Of a stretch of DNA of 64,000 nucleotides, positions 39,008 through 48,763 are shown piece by piece. A program made the position numbers and the translations under genes. The stretch spans positions 3,162,001 to 3,226,000 of the forward strand of contig CP049016.1 of the NCBI GenBank assembly GCA_004376055.2, given 5' to 3'. Under the pieces are notes generated by a model. The model worked only from the letters and a program-made list of their open reading frames with translations, was not told where the DNA came from and did not search any database. Numbering within the stretch: the stretch's first letter is position 1; every line of letters begins with the position of its first letter. The stretch is from Nitrospirales bacterium LBB_01 (GTDB taxonomy: Bacteria > Nitrospirota > Thermodesulfovibrionia > Thermodesulfovibrionales > Magnetobacteriaceae).

Positions 39008-41017
39008 CTATGGCGTGAAAAGAACTATACACAAACCAAAGTCCTCCTCTGACGCCTTAATAAATTCAAACCTGGGGTCTGTTTTCATGTAAAGATAACT
39101 GCTGTAATGTTTAACGTGAAAACAATTGTTTAACGCTATTACACAAGGCGCAAGGATACGTTTAACCAGGTACTCAAACTCCACAAACCCAATATGCGCC
39201 GCACTGTCAAGGAGCACAAAGTCAGGCATATAAGAAAATTCAGAAAGACACTTTCCCAGCAAATCATCCACAAGTTCTGGGAAATCGGTTTCCTTAAAAT
39301 ATCGCTCCGACCTTTGAGTCTCATCATAATCAACAAATATACCTGAGTAGTGCAGGTTTTTAACAAATTTATCTTCTATTTGCTCTTTTGAAAGGAGCGC
39401 AGCTTTTGGCACTGAGAGTCCATTTAAGAGTTTAACTCTGTCTATAAGGCTGCATTCAGTAAGATGTAACAAGGCTGAATTGTAATATTCAGGATTTACC
39501 TCAATAGAGTAAAACACGGCTTCATCCAGTCCACAGTCTTTAATAGCCGATGCAATAATCGCAGTTGAACCTCGTCCCAGATACGTGCCAGTTTCAATTA
39601 TTTTCTTAGGACGATACCTACTAATCACATCCGTTATGGCAGCTGCAAAGTCTGGATTTGTTATTGACGTTGCAGCATCACCGGTGGTGTTATCTGTCAA
39701 TTGGACATTTGCAGGGTTAGAGGGTTTTGAAAACCACACCTTTATTGGAATCCTTGTAAGACCGTGAAAGGGGAGCATCTCAACGGGGTCATGAGTTACT
39801 GTGATAGGCCCAAGGGAATCCACTCTGTCGTGGCTAAAAGCCACGTCAATAGAGTTGTGAGTCAGCTCTGAAATCCCAGCCCCAAAGGTGTATTCACCCG
39901 GTTTTATAGTAAACTGTAATTCAATGCAAACAACACAGGTAGTGCCGCGGTCCATATCTGGCAGACGCATCCCGAGCTGTCTTGGTCCTCCGCCAAAGAT
40001 GAAATTTCCCATCCTGTCAAACAATGTAACTGCCACATTTATATCAGTGACCGGTTCTTTGATTTTAATTAGAAAGTTAAACATAAGCGAGCTCATCATA
40101 TCAACGACAAGTGTATCAATTCCGTCACCGTTTGTAACTCTAAGGGCAATTATCTCAGCACCCCCTCCGACGCCATGCCGCGGAGCACACTCAGGGATAA
40201 CGCTGTGAGCAATAATTTCCTCCTCAGTCATAAGCCCCGGTGATGATTGAGAGACAGGTTTGACAGAGTGTTTTTTAGCAGAGCGTTTTTGGTCATGAGT
40301 TCCGGTATAACGGCTAACTGCCTCAACAGCTTGCCCGATGTATTCAACCTCTCCGTTTTTCAGAAGCACCGCCCTGTCACAGAGCTTTCTTATAGCCTCA
40401 AGGTCATGCGATACAAAAAGACAAGTTGTGCCTGCCGCTATTATTTCCCTTATCGTGTTAAAGCATTTCTGCTGAAAAAAGATGTCGCCTACTCCAAGTG
40501 CCTCATCCACAACCAGTATATCCGGTTTAACATTAACGGCACATGCAAACGCCACGCGTATAAACATTCCGCTTGAGTATATCTTCATGGGCTGGTCTAT
40601 AAATTCGCCAATATCTGCGTATCGTTCGATGCCCTCCATCCGCTCATCCATTTCAGCTTTGTTATACCCCATAAGAGCACCGTTCATATAGACATTGGCG
40701 CGCCCTGAAAACTCCGGGTTAAATCCGGCGCCAAGTTCTAGGAGAGCAGAGATTCGCCCATTAGCCAACACCTGACCCTCGGTTGGTCTTATTATGCTGC
40801 AAATTATCTGAAGGAGTGTGCTTTTACCTGAGCCGTTTCTGCCTAAAATCCCTAACGCTTCGCCCTTTCCTACCTCAAAACATACGTTTTTTAAAGACCA
40901 AAACTCATGATGATATTTTTTCCCAAAAGGATGAAACATCTCTTTGAGTCTGTCTCGCGGCGAGGCAAATATCCTGTATTTTTTGCTTATATTTATAACT
41001 GAGATTGCTTTATCCAT
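39008..41017 (-). CDS. wzt: Wzt-like ABC ATPase with C-terminal methyltransferase-like domain
   Basis: Energises export of O-polysaccharide. Residues about 1-240 are the ATPase (Walker A GRNGSGKST, signature YSSGMFIRVAFA, Walker B ILVVDEALGVGD). Residues about 290-420 are the Wzt C-terminal jelly-roll that recognises the glycan end. From about residue 465 a third part reads IIETGTYLGRGSTAIIASAI, then YSIEVNPEYY, DFVLLDSAAHIGFVEF: a class I methyltransferase-like fold. In Wzt-dependent pathways methylation of the chain end controls length, so linking both in one chain fits, but the activity is not proven. It lies 11 bases before the giant transferase. Confidence 0.85.
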   Translation of the reverse strand: MDKAISVINISKKYRIFASPRDRLKEMFHPFGKKYHHEFWSLKNVCFEVGKGEALGILGRNGSGKSTLLQIICSIIRPTEGQVLANGRISALLELGAGFNPEFSGRANVYMNGALMGYNKAEMDERMEGIERYADIGEFIDQPMKIYSSGMFIRVAFACAVNVKPDILVVDEALGVGDIFFQQKCFNTIREIIAAGTTCLFVSHDLEAIRKLCDRAVLLKNGEVEYIGQAVEAVSRYTGTHDQKRSAKKHSVKPVSQSSPGLMTEEEIIAHSVIPECAPRHGVGGGAEIIALRVTNGDGIDTLVVDMMSSLMFNFLIKIKEPVTDINVAVTLFDRMGNFIFGGGPRQLGMRLPDMDRGTTCVVCIELQFTIKPGEYTFGAGISELTHNSIDVAFSHDRVDSLGPITVTHDPVEMLPFHGLTRIPIKVWFSKPSNPANVQLTDNTTGDAATSITNPDFAAAITDVISRYRPKKIIETGTYLGRGSTAIIASAIKDCGLDEAVFYSIEVNPEYYNSALLHLTECSLIDRVKLLNGLSVPKAALLSKEQIEDKFVKNLHYSGIFVDYDETQRSERYFKETDFPELVDDLLGKCLSEFSYMPDFVLLDSAAHIGFVEFEYLVKRILAPCVIALNNCFHVKHYSSYLYMKTDPRFEFIKASEEDFGLCIVLFTP

Positions 41018-41029
41018 GATTAGTCGTTC

Positions 41030-41857
41030 CTACAGCAATTCGGCAAAATCAAGTTTCAGGCGTTTAAACACAAGAGCGCCAAGTATAGTTACAAAAACAC
41101 TTGTCACCGCAACGACAAGCAATCCTTTCCATTGTGGATGATCCAGACCGAGCAGCGCCAGACGATAACCATCAACTACATAGTACATAGGGTTTAATTT
41201 GAAAAAAAACTGGAGCTTTGCAGGGGCCATAGACGGCTCATACACAATAGGGGTATAAAAAAACCAAAGATTGATTAGCACGGTGATAACCTGTCCGATG
41301 TCTCTGATGTAAACATTGATGCTTGATATAAGCCAACTGATTCCCAACGAGGCAAGACTCAGAAAAAAGAGATAAACCGGAAAATAAAAAATCAGCATGG
41401 TAATACTTTTTTGATAAATCAGGACGGCTATTATAACAATGACACCCATTATGAGGTGGTTAACAAGATTGGAAAGCAGTATGCTAAAGGGCAGCAGTTC
41501 GGAGGGAAAGAGGCTTTTAGTTATCAGGTTTTTGTTATCGTTAAGGACGCCGATAGAGCGGATTAGGTTTTCAGAAAAAAACAACCAAGGGGACAAGCCG
41601 CACAGAAGCCACAAGACAAAGTTTTGCGAACCGGCAGCCGGCCCTAACCTAACCTTCATGACATAAGAAAACACAAAAGTGTATGTAATGACTGTTACGA
41701 TAGGTTGAATGACAGCCCAGAAAAAACCTATGAAGGAGCCCGTGTAGCGGCTTTTAATATCTCTCACAACAAGACACCACAGCATATACCTGTTGTTTAT
41801 TACATCCGCTACGAAACGCTTTGCAGGCTGTATCAAAATTTCACGTTTAGCTGACAT
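41030..41857 (-). CDS. wzm: Wzm-like ABC-2 polysaccharide permease
   Basis: The membrane half of the export transporter, 275 residues with six predicted spans. The N-terminal RDIKSRYTGSFIGFFWAVIQPIVTVITYTFVFSYVM and the later FFYTPIVYEP and KLNPMYYVVDGYRLALLG segments are typical of Wzm/KpsM-like ABC-2 permeases. It is the first gene of the operon and only 12 bases upstream of wzt, so the pair is co-translated. No strong ribosome binding site is seen. Confidence 0.9.
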   Translation of the reverse strand: MSAKREILIQPAKRFVADVINNRYMLWCLVVRDIKSRYTGSFIGFFWAVIQPIVTVITYTFVFSYVMKVRLGPAAGSQNFVLWLLCGLSPWLFFSENLIRSIGVLNDNKNLITKSLFPSELLPFSILLSNLVNHLIMGVIVIIAVLIYQKSITMLIFYFPVYLFFLSLASLGISWLISSINVYIRDIGQVITVLINLWFFYTPIVYEPSMAPAKLQFFFKLNPMYYVVDGYRLALLGLDHPQWKGLLVVAVTSVFVTILGALVFKRLKLDFAELL

Positions 41858-42083
41858 ATCGGGGATTCTTTAAGCCGTCAAAATCCCTTATATATTTTGC
41901 AAGAAGATTCCATTGAAACAGTAGTATATCAAAATGGAGATAAAAAAGAAAAACTCTCTAAGGAATAATTTGCAAACAGTTACGCATAAATGTTACCATC
42001 TCCCATCGGCAGGTATATATTATCGGTGTTTATGCTTGTAAAGGCGTTACGGGTACATATAACATAACTATGGAGGTTAGAAT

Positions 42084-44099
42084 ATGTTTAAAAATCTAAA
42101 AATTGGTACAAGGCTGTATTTGCTTGTGGGGTTTATGTCACTAATACTCATAGCTCTCAGTGTGTTGGGGATAAATTCTTCAAAAAGTATAAATGCTAAT
42201 TTTGACAGCCTGTACGCTGACAGAATGGTGCCGCTTCAACAGTTAACGACAATTAATGACAAGATGCGTGAGAATGTGCAGCAGTTGTTACTTGCCTCGT
42301 TTCATGACCCAAACATAGAGGTAAGCAAGACTCATAACGCTGACCACCCCATAACAAAGCACACCGATAAGATAGATGCCAATATCGAGGATATTGGTAA
42401 GCTATGGAAAGAGTATATGGCTACAACCTTAACTTCTGAGGAAAGCGAACTGGCTAAGAAGTTTCTGGAAACCAGAACTAAATTTGTAAACGATGGGTTA
42501 AAGCCAGGTGCGGCGTACCTAAAGGATGGAAAATTTAATGACGCTAACCTTTTTGTCGTAAAAACAGTTTTGCCTCTCTATGCTCAGGCAAAGGCAAGTT
42601 TTGATGATTTGGTAAAACTGCAAGAACGTGTGGCAAAAGAACTAGAGGCTGAAAATGAGAAAATTTATTCACGTGCCCGCACAGTGTCAATAGCCGCCGT
42701 CATACTGGGTCTGCTATTGTCACTTTTAGTTGCATGGTGGATAATTCGCAGTGTTGTAAAACCAATAAGCAAGGCCGTGCATGTCGCTGACAGCTTAGCT
42801 GACGGAGACCTTACATTAACCATAGATGTTACCGGTAAGGATGAAACAGGTCTATTGCTGTCTGCAATGGATACGATGGTGGAAAAGCTAAAGGGAGTTA
42901 TCGGAGAGGTAAACTCAGCAGCAGGGAATGTATCCTCCGGCAGTATGGAGTTAAGCGGGACATCCAACTCTGTTTCTCAGGGAGCCACTGAACAGGCGGC
43001 AACAGTTGAGGAGGTTTCCTCGTCAATGGAGCAGATGGCCTCCAATATTAAACAAAATGCCGACAATGCTCATCAGACAGAGCGGATGTCAGGTAAGGCG
43101 TCTCAGGATGCCCTTGAAAGTGGACGTGCCGTAGATGAGGCTGTTATTGCAATGAGAGAGATTGCAAGTAAAATCTCAATAATTGAGGAAATCGCACGGC
43201 AGACCAATCTGCTAGCTCTTAATGCTGCAATTGAAGCGGCACGAGCCGGTGAGCATGGAAAGGGTTTTGCTGTGGTAGCCTCTGAAGTGAGAAAACTTGC
43301 GGAAAGAAGTCAAAAAGCAGCCGGTGAGATAAGCACCCTGTCAACGACTACGGTTCAGGTATCAGAAAAAGCCGGCGCTATGCTTAAGCAGTTGGTGCCA
43401 GACATCCAAAGAACCGCAGAGCTGGTTCAGGAGATAAGCGCCGCCAGTAATGAACAAAACATAGGAGCTGAACAAATAAACAAGGCAATATCACAGCTGG
43501 ATCAGGTAATACAGCAAAATGCCGCTGCTGCAGAGGAAATGGCTTCTACATCTGAGGAATTAACCTCGCAAGCGGATCAGTTACAAAGCGCAATAGCATT
43601 CTTTAAAACTGGACATACTGCCTCCACCAAAAAAACGGTAAAGAAATATACACCGCCGCCCCAGATTGCTTTTGAAAAGAAACCCATGACAAAAACACCA
43701 GCGAGATCAATACAATTAACTCATCATGTCGCACCCAAACACACCATAAACGCTTCTTTTGACTTTTCTAACGCAAGAAGTAAACACCTTGCTTGGAAAA
43801 GCAGACTCCGTGACTTCCTTGACGGTAAAGAGAGCCTAACCGAATCACAGGCTGTCTCACACAAGGACTGCGACCTTGGCAAGTGGCTGTACTCTAAGGG
43901 ACTTTCCTCTTTTGGTAATATCCCTGAGATGATGACACTTGAAAAAATACACGAAGAACTTCATTCTATTGTCAAAGACATCGTACGGCTAAAGCACTCC
44001 GGTAACACATCCGCTGCTGAGGAACAATATAACCACATTGGCCCAATGAGTCAGGAGATAATTGGGTTATTAACGGCCATTGAGAAGAAAGTTTCATGA
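42084..44099 (+). CDS. Methyl-accepting chemotaxis protein with C-terminal zinc-binding (CZB) domain
   Basis: A 671-residue receptor. TM1 (about 10-30), a four-helix-bundle periplasmic sensor (about 33-195), TM2 (about 199-220), HAMP (about 221-275), a long signalling coiled coil with the hairpin [22 protein letters not shown], and a C-terminal CZB domain (about 565-670) with the His and Cys zinc ligands in [25 protein letters not shown] and [12 protein letters not shown] domains sense zinc or hypochlorous acid in other species. It follows GGAGG and is divergent from the wzm operon; the gap 41858-42083 has no gene or clear promoter. Confidence 0.92.
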   Translation: MFKNLKIGTRLYLLVGFMSLILIALSVLGINSSKSINANFDSLYADRMVPLQQLTTINDKMRENVQQLLLASFHDPNIEVSKTHNADHPITKHTDKIDANIEDIGKLWKEYMATTLTSEESELAKKFLETRTKFVNDGLKPGAAYLKDGKFNDANLFVVKTVLPLYAQAKASFDDLVKLQERVAKELEAENEKIYSRARTVSIAAVILGLLLSLLVAWWIIRSVVKPISKAVHVADSLADGDLTLTIDVTGKDETGLLLSAMDTMVEKLKGVIGEVNSAAGNVSSGSMELSGTSNSVSQGATEQAATVEEVSSSMEQMASNIKQNADNAHQTERMSGKASQDALESGRAVDEAVIAMREIASKISIIEEIARQTNLLALNAAIEAARAGEHGKGFAVVASEVRKLAERSQKAAGEISTLSTTTVQVSEKAGAMLKQLVPDIQRTAELVQEISAASNEQNIGAEQINKAISQLDQVIQQNAAAAEEMASTSEELTSQADQLQSAIAFFKTGHTASTKKTVKKYTPPPQIAFEKKPMTKTPARSIQLTHHVAPKHTINASFDFSNARSKHLAWKSRLRDFLDGKESLTESQAVSHKDCDLGKWLYSKGLSSFGNIPEMMTLEKIHEELHSIVKDIVRLKHSGNTSAAEEQYNHIGPMSQEIIGLLTAIEKKVS

Positions 44100-44108
44100 T
44101 ATGAGTCA

Positions 44109-44136
44109 GTAGGGGCGAATAATTATTCGCCCCTAC
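44109..44136. repeat. Perfect 28-base palindrome
   Basis: A perfect inverted repeat built from GTAGGGGCGAATAA and its exact complement TTATTCGCCCCTAC, in the gap between the chemoreceptor and aroD. It could form a stable hairpin but is not followed by a T tract, so it is not a classic terminator. Its composition is like known dispersed GGGGCG-containing repeats of bacterial genomes. I did not see a second copy in the window. Confidence 0.8.
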
Positions 44137-44179
44137 ATTGCTCGTCACACAAAAAACCCAAAAACAGACATATAATTAT

Positions 44180-44875
44180 ATGAAAGACGTAAAAATAGGT
44201 AACCTTACGCCTGGTAAGAGGCCGCTCATTGTTGTGCCTCTTACGGATGCCGATGTTAAGAGCATATCTGACGTAAGGCCCGCCTCTATGATAGAGCTTA
44301 GAATAGATATGTTTTCTGAACTCTCTAAAGACCACATTATAACCATACTTACAGAAACTAAAACTAAATTTAATGTTCCAATCATTGCCACCTGCCGTGC
44401 GTTTGAGGAGGGCGGAGCTGTTAAAATCAAGGACAGCAGTCGTATTGAGATATACTCTGCGGCTGCCCAATATGCCGACGCTATTGACGTGGAGTTAAAC
44501 ACCGGTATTTTTCATGATGTTTTAGATATAGCTAACCATAGAAAAATTCCGCTTATAGCCTCTTTTCATGATTTTACAAAAACACCTCCGTTGCACGTGC
44601 TTGAGTCCCTGCTTGAAAAGTCAAAAAACGCAGGTGCCGATATAATGAAAATTGCCCTTATGGCTAACACAACCGACGATATCAGACTGCTTACGAACTT
44701 TACTATTGAGTACTGCGACTCCGGGATAGTGTGCATTGCTATGGGAGCAATTGGAATGGCCTCACGTGTGTTTTTCCCGCTGATAGGCAGTCTTTTTACG
44801 TTTGCCTCATTAGAAACAACAACCGCACCAGGACAAATAAGCCTTCATGAAATGGCAAAGTTTTACGATTTTTGA
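44180..44875 (+). CDS. aroD: 3-dehydroquinate dehydratase, type I
   Basis: Third enzyme of the shikimate pathway; dehydrates 3-dehydroquinate through a Schiff base. I chose the ATG at 44180 because family similarity begins near KIGNLTPGKRPLIVVPLTD and the TTG at 44138 would lie in the palindrome. The motif PASMIELRIDMFSE, the catalytic His region in LIASFHDFTKTPP and the catalytic Lys in GADIMKIALMAN are present. The 231-residue length matches the class. It stands alone. Confidence 0.93.
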   Translation: MKDVKIGNLTPGKRPLIVVPLTDADVKSISDVRPASMIELRIDMFSELSKDHIITILTETKTKFNVPIIATCRAFEEGGAVKIKDSSRIEIYSAAAQYADAIDVELNTGIFHDVLDIANHRKIPLIASFHDFTKTPPLHVLESLLEKSKNAGADIMKIALMANTTDDIRLLTNFTIEYCDSGIVCIAMGAIGMASRVFFPLIGSLFTFASLETTTAPGQISLHEMAKFYDF

Positions 44876-44917
44876 TAACCTATATTTAGAAACAGAGGAA
44901 ACAGAAAAGATTTTTTT

Positions 44918-44964
44918 CCGCAGATGACGCAGATAAACGCAGATGAAAAAATAAAAATCTGCGG
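44918..44964. repeat. CGCAGAT repeat hairpin
   Basis: Three direct copies of CGCAGAT (44919, 44928, 44938) lie inside a stem formed by CCGCAGAT (44918-44925) and ATCTGCGG (44957-44964). This short repeat type is common between genes of many environmental bacteria. It lies in the aroD to hybrid-kinase gap and carries no ORF. Confidence 0.6.
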
Positions 44965-45071
44965 ATTACTCCTTACTTATGTTCCTTAAACTAGTATAAG
45001 ACTGAAAATTTCAGAAACTTATGCTACAATAAAGTTGCCTTTAAAATGGTTTATATACCATGGAGCGGTAA

Positions 45072-47678
45072 GTGACACATGATACACAACATATAACTGG
45101 GTACTCGGCAGGTTTACTGAGAATAGTCTTATTATGGGCTTTAATACTCTCAGCCCTCTATATTAGCAGCTTGTTTGGCTATCTGGTGTTTCATACATTT
45201 GCGGAGCTTTTTAGCATCGTCATAGCGTTTACTATTTTTACTCTTTCCTACAATACCCGCCGGTATATGAAAAACAATTATCTGTTTTTTATTGGGATAA
45301 CATACCTTTTCCTTGCTATTGTTGACACTTTGCATACGCTTACGTATAAGGGCATGAATGTAATACATACTCAGGGCGTGGGTTCGGCAACGGAACTATG
45401 GGTAGCTGCACGATACGTTGAGAGCATTTCTTTTTTAGCTGCTCCGTTTTTTTTATTTAAAGAAAAAATTAATAAAATTTTGATATTTACAATTTATAGC
45501 GCTGTAACTCTATTAATTTTTGTTTCAATTTTTATATGGCATACCTTTCCAGCTTGTTATGTGGATGGGTTTGGGCTTACACCGTTTAAGAAAACCAGTG
45601 AATATATCATTTGCCTTATATTAGTGGCTTCAATGTGGCTGTTGTTGAAAAACAAGAGATTTTTTGATAAAGACATCCTGAGACTGTTAACGGCCTCAAT
45701 TGCATTTACAATACTAACAGAGCTTTGCTTTACCCTTTATGTCGGGTTATACGATTTTATGAATATGCTGGGACATTTCTCAAAAGTCATATCCTATTAT
45801 TTTATCTATAAGGCTATAATCGTAACGGGAATAAACAGGCCTTTTGACCTTATGTTCAGGGACTTAAGTGTCAGTAAGGAGGAGGCTCTTAAGGCAAATA
45901 AAGCAAAGAGTGACTTTATGGCAAACATGAGTCATGAAATCAGAACCCCCATGAACACCATAATAGGGATGACAGAGCTTGCTATGGAAATGTCAGCTCT
46001 GGAAAAACAAAAGGAGTATCTTTCAATAGTAAAGGGCGCTGCCAACTCGCTGCTTTCTATAATTAACGAAATACTTGACATTATGAAAATAGAATCCGGC
46101 AGACTGGAGCTTGAACGTATAGATTTCTCTGTTAAAAGTGTTTTAGAGGCTGCGTGTGATATGTTTATAGTGATTGCCAAAAAGAAGGGGCTTTCTCTTA
46201 ATTACAGCATTTCCTCAGACGTACCGGATGAATTAAATGGCGACCCGACACGGCTCAGACAAATACTTATCAACTTGACAGGTAATGCCATAAAATACAC
46301 GACAGAGGGCGGGGTTGACGTTACTCTGAGTATTTCAGATGACCAGAGTGATGACGAGTATATGAATCTTCTCTTTTCAGTAAAAGACACAGGAATTGGG
46401 ATTGCAGCCGACAGAAAAGACGCTATATTTGAGAGATTTACTCAAGCCGACAGTTCTACAACCAGAAACTATGGCGGCTCAGGTCTTGGGCTTACCATAA
46501 GCAGAGAGCTTGTACACCTGATGAACGGACGAATCTGGATGGAGAGTGAACTGGGAGTTGGGAGCGCTTTTTTCTTTACCGTCAAACTGAAAAAATCCAA
46601 GACGGCACTGCATACCGCTGACAGCAAACAACACACCTTACCTCTGTCAAAACGCAGATTTAAAACATTGATAGCGGATGATATAGAGGAAAACATTATT
46701 TTATTGCAAATACGCCTTCAACAATATGGACACACAGTTATTGTGGCTCGTAACGGACTTGAAGCAGTGGAGTGCTTTAAGCGTGAGACGCCAGACCTAA
46801 TTCTTATGGATATTCAGATGCCTGTAATGGACGGCTTAGAGGCAACACGTCAAATCCGGCAGCTACAATCATCTGAGGACAGGCGCATTACGATTATCGC
46901 CCTGACTGCCGGTGTTATGGCTGAGGAAAAGGCTGCATACATTGCAAAAGGCATGGATGCGGTGGTTGATAAACCCATTGACATAGAGAAACTGCTGTCA
47001 ACAATAGAAGCTTCCGTGCCGGAGGGTGTTGGAGAGGTTTATACCGTGCCTGTAAGGGACACAGAAACAGACATGCAATTACCGGCACTTGACGGCATAG
47101 ATATGAATAAGGGCATAAGTGTCTGGAAAGACATTAAAACATATAAGAAAGCGCTAATCGGATTTTCCGACAAATACAGTAATGCAGCAGAAAAAATTAT
47201 ATTGTTAATTGAAAATGATGAGATTGATGCTGCCTATGCCATTGTTCACTCCTTAACTGGATTAACAGGAATACTGTCGCTTACGGATGTATATCCATTA
47301 GTCAGGGAACTGTCACAGCTGCTAAAGGAGCGTAATCTAAGTAAGGCTATGGGACACACCATCCGGCTCAAAGAACTGCTTGTAAAAGTTACAGAGTCTA
47401 TCAACAGTATAGGTGAGGTGGATGTGGTGGAGGATGTAGAGAAATCGGTTGAATTGGATATTCCGGTAGTAAAAGAGATTATTCTCAGATTACTAAAATC
47501 CTTTGAGGCATACAACCCTGATGTGGTAGAACCTGCGCTGCTGCAACTTCAGGGAGCAGTAAGCAGACGACAGATAAAGTGGGTTAAAAGATACGTGGAG
47601 GAGCTTGACTTTGTTAAGGCAAAAGAGGAGACGATAAAGCTGGCTAAAGAATTAAGAATAAGCCTTGATACCATGTAG
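45072..47678 (+). CDS. MASE3-type hybrid histidine kinase with receiver and Hpt domain
   Basis: An 868-residue sensor kinase. The first 250 residues carry about seven spans in the MASE3 pattern (FGYLVFHTFAELFSIVIAF, then GVGSATELWVAARYVES). HisKA follows with the phosphorylated His in MSHEIRTPMNTIIGM (about H288), then a catalytic domain with the N and G boxes (ILINLTGNAIKYT, FERFTQADSSTTRNYGGSGLGL), a receiver (LILMDIQMPVMDGLEAT) and an Hpt domain (about 680-760; AAYAIVHSLTGLTGIL). This is a full phosphorelay in one chain. The GTG start follows an extended -10 TGCTACAAT. No cognate regulator is seen beside it. Confidence 0.9.
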   Translation: MTHDTQHITGYSAGLLRIVLLWALILSALYISSLFGYLVFHTFAELFSIVIAFTIFTLSYNTRRYMKNNYLFFIGITYLFLAIVDTLHTLTYKGMNVIHTQGVGSATELWVAARYVESISFLAAPFFLFKEKINKILIFTIYSAVTLLIFVSIFIWHTFPACYVDGFGLTPFKKTSEYIICLILVASMWLLLKNKRFFDKDILRLLTASIAFTILTELCFTLYVGLYDFMNMLGHFSKVISYYFIYKAIIVTGINRPFDLMFRDLSVSKEEALKANKAKSDFMANMSHEIRTPMNTIIGMTELAMEMSALEKQKEYLSIVKGAANSLLSIINEILDIMKIESGRLELERIDFSVKSVLEAACDMFIVIAKKKGLSLNYSISSDVPDELNGDPTRLRQILINLTGNAIKYTTEGGVDVTLSISDDQSDDEYMNLLFSVKDTGIGIAADRKDAIFERFTQADSSTTRNYGGSGLGLTISRELVHLMNGRIWMESELGVGSAFFFTVKLKKSKTALHTADSKQHTLPLSKRRFKTLIADDIEENIILLQIRLQQYGHTVIVARNGLEAVECFKRETPDLILMDIQMPVMDGLEATRQIRQLQSSEDRRITIIALTAGVMAEEKAAYIAKGMDAVVDKPIDIEKLLSTIEASVPEGVGEVYTVPVRDTETDMQLPALDGIDMNKGISVWKDIKTYKKALIGFSDKYSNAAEKIILLIENDEIDAAYAIVHSLTGLTGILSLTDVYPLVRELSQLLKERNLSKAMGHTIRLKELLVKVTESINSIGEVDVVEDVEKSVELDIPVVKEIILRLLKSFEAYNPDVVEPALLQLQGAVSRRQIKWVKRYVEELDFVKAKEETIKLAKELRISLDTM

Positions 47679-47886
47679 TATCCAAAGGAGTATTTTCCAA
47701 TAGAGTGTTCAAAAAACTGTGTCATGAAAACTGAAGTCTTATCTATACGACAAAATGTCTTGACACTGCACGCTCTTTGTGCTCACAATAATGGTACAAT
47801 AACGCTGAGGTATCATGATAATGTTGGAATATTCTTTGATAATTGAGGCTGAGCAGGAGCCGGAGATGTCTGTTGCTTAAAAAATA

Positions 47887-48669
47887 ATGGGGAAAAAATT
47901 AGGGCAGCATTTTCTCTATGATGATGGGATTCTCTCAGACATCGTTTCCGCATCAGGCATAACCCATGAGGACGTGGTTGTTGAAATTGGACCGGGCACA
48001 GGCTCCCTGACTAAAAAATTACTCGGTACAGCTGGTAGAGTCATAGCGATTGAGCTTGACCGTCGCCTCTATGACCGTCTTTGCGAGCAGTTCCCTTCTC
48101 GGTCTGATTTTAACTTAGTTCACGCTGATGCTATGAAGTTTGACTTCTCAAGCATTACGCGTTTTAAAGCCACAGGAAATATTCCTTACTACATAACAAC
48201 ACCGCTGATTTTCAGACTTATTGAGGAAAGACCCCGGCTGCGTTCAATAGCATTTACTATGCAAAAGGAGGTAGCTGAGCGGATTGCGTCCCCTCCGGGA
48301 AACAAATCCTATGGCGCTCTCTCTGTAGTGATTCAGTACATTGCCTCACCCAGTGTCAAATTTATCATATCAAAGAATGCCTTCAGACCGCCCCCTGCGG
48401 TTGACTCAGCCTTTATAGTGATAGATATGCTAAAGACACCTGCCGCTGTGGTTGCTAATGAAAAAATATTTTATAAAACAGTAAAAACCGCTTTTTCTCA
48501 AAGACGAAAAACCATTTTAAACAGCCTTAAAACACTGTTTCCATCAGTAAGAGACGTCCTTTCTGAATTAAAAATAAATGAAATGGCAAGAGCCGAAACT
48601 CTCTCCGTACATGAGTTTGCAGCTATAGCTAACAGTTTTTACAACAATTTGAAACTATCTGACAGTTGA
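47887..48669 (+). CDS. rsmA: 16S rRNA dimethyladenosine transferase
   Basis: KsgA family; dimethylates two adjacent adenosines near the 3' end of 16S rRNA. The N-terminal GQHFLYDDGILSDIV, the SAM motif VEIGPGTGSLTKKLL and the catalytic NIPYYITTPLIF motif are present. The length of 260 is standard. A TTGACA at 47760-47765 with CACAAT 18 bp later may be the promoter, but it is a weak call. The 200-base gap before it has no other gene. Confidence 0.95.
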   Translation: MGKKLGQHFLYDDGILSDIVSASGITHEDVVVEIGPGTGSLTKKLLGTAGRVIAIELDRRLYDRLCEQFPSRSDFNLVHADAMKFDFSSITRFKATGNIPYYITTPLIFRLIEERPRLRSIAFTMQKEVAERIASPPGNKSYGALSVVIQYIASPSVKFIISKNAFRPPPAVDSAFIVIDMLKTPAAVVANEKIFYKTVKTAFSQRRKTILNSLKTLFPSVRDVLSELKINEMARAETLSVHEFAAIANSFYNNLKLSDS

Positions 48670-48763
48670 AACACTGCTCAATAAGCATAAAAAAATAAAT
48701 AATCTTAAGTGCATAAAACAGCTTGATTTTTTCAATCAGATATGCTATTGTTTTAGTAGGACA

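Noticed and set aside
41858-42083. Sigma28 flagellar promoter for the chemoreceptor
   Set aside because: A TAAA element near 41986 is present but no matching GCCGATAA lies at the right distance; TCGGCAGG is too different.
44594-44605. Further parS site (GCACGTGC inside aroD)
   Set aside because: Only the CACGTG core is shared; the outer TGTT and AACA arms are missing.
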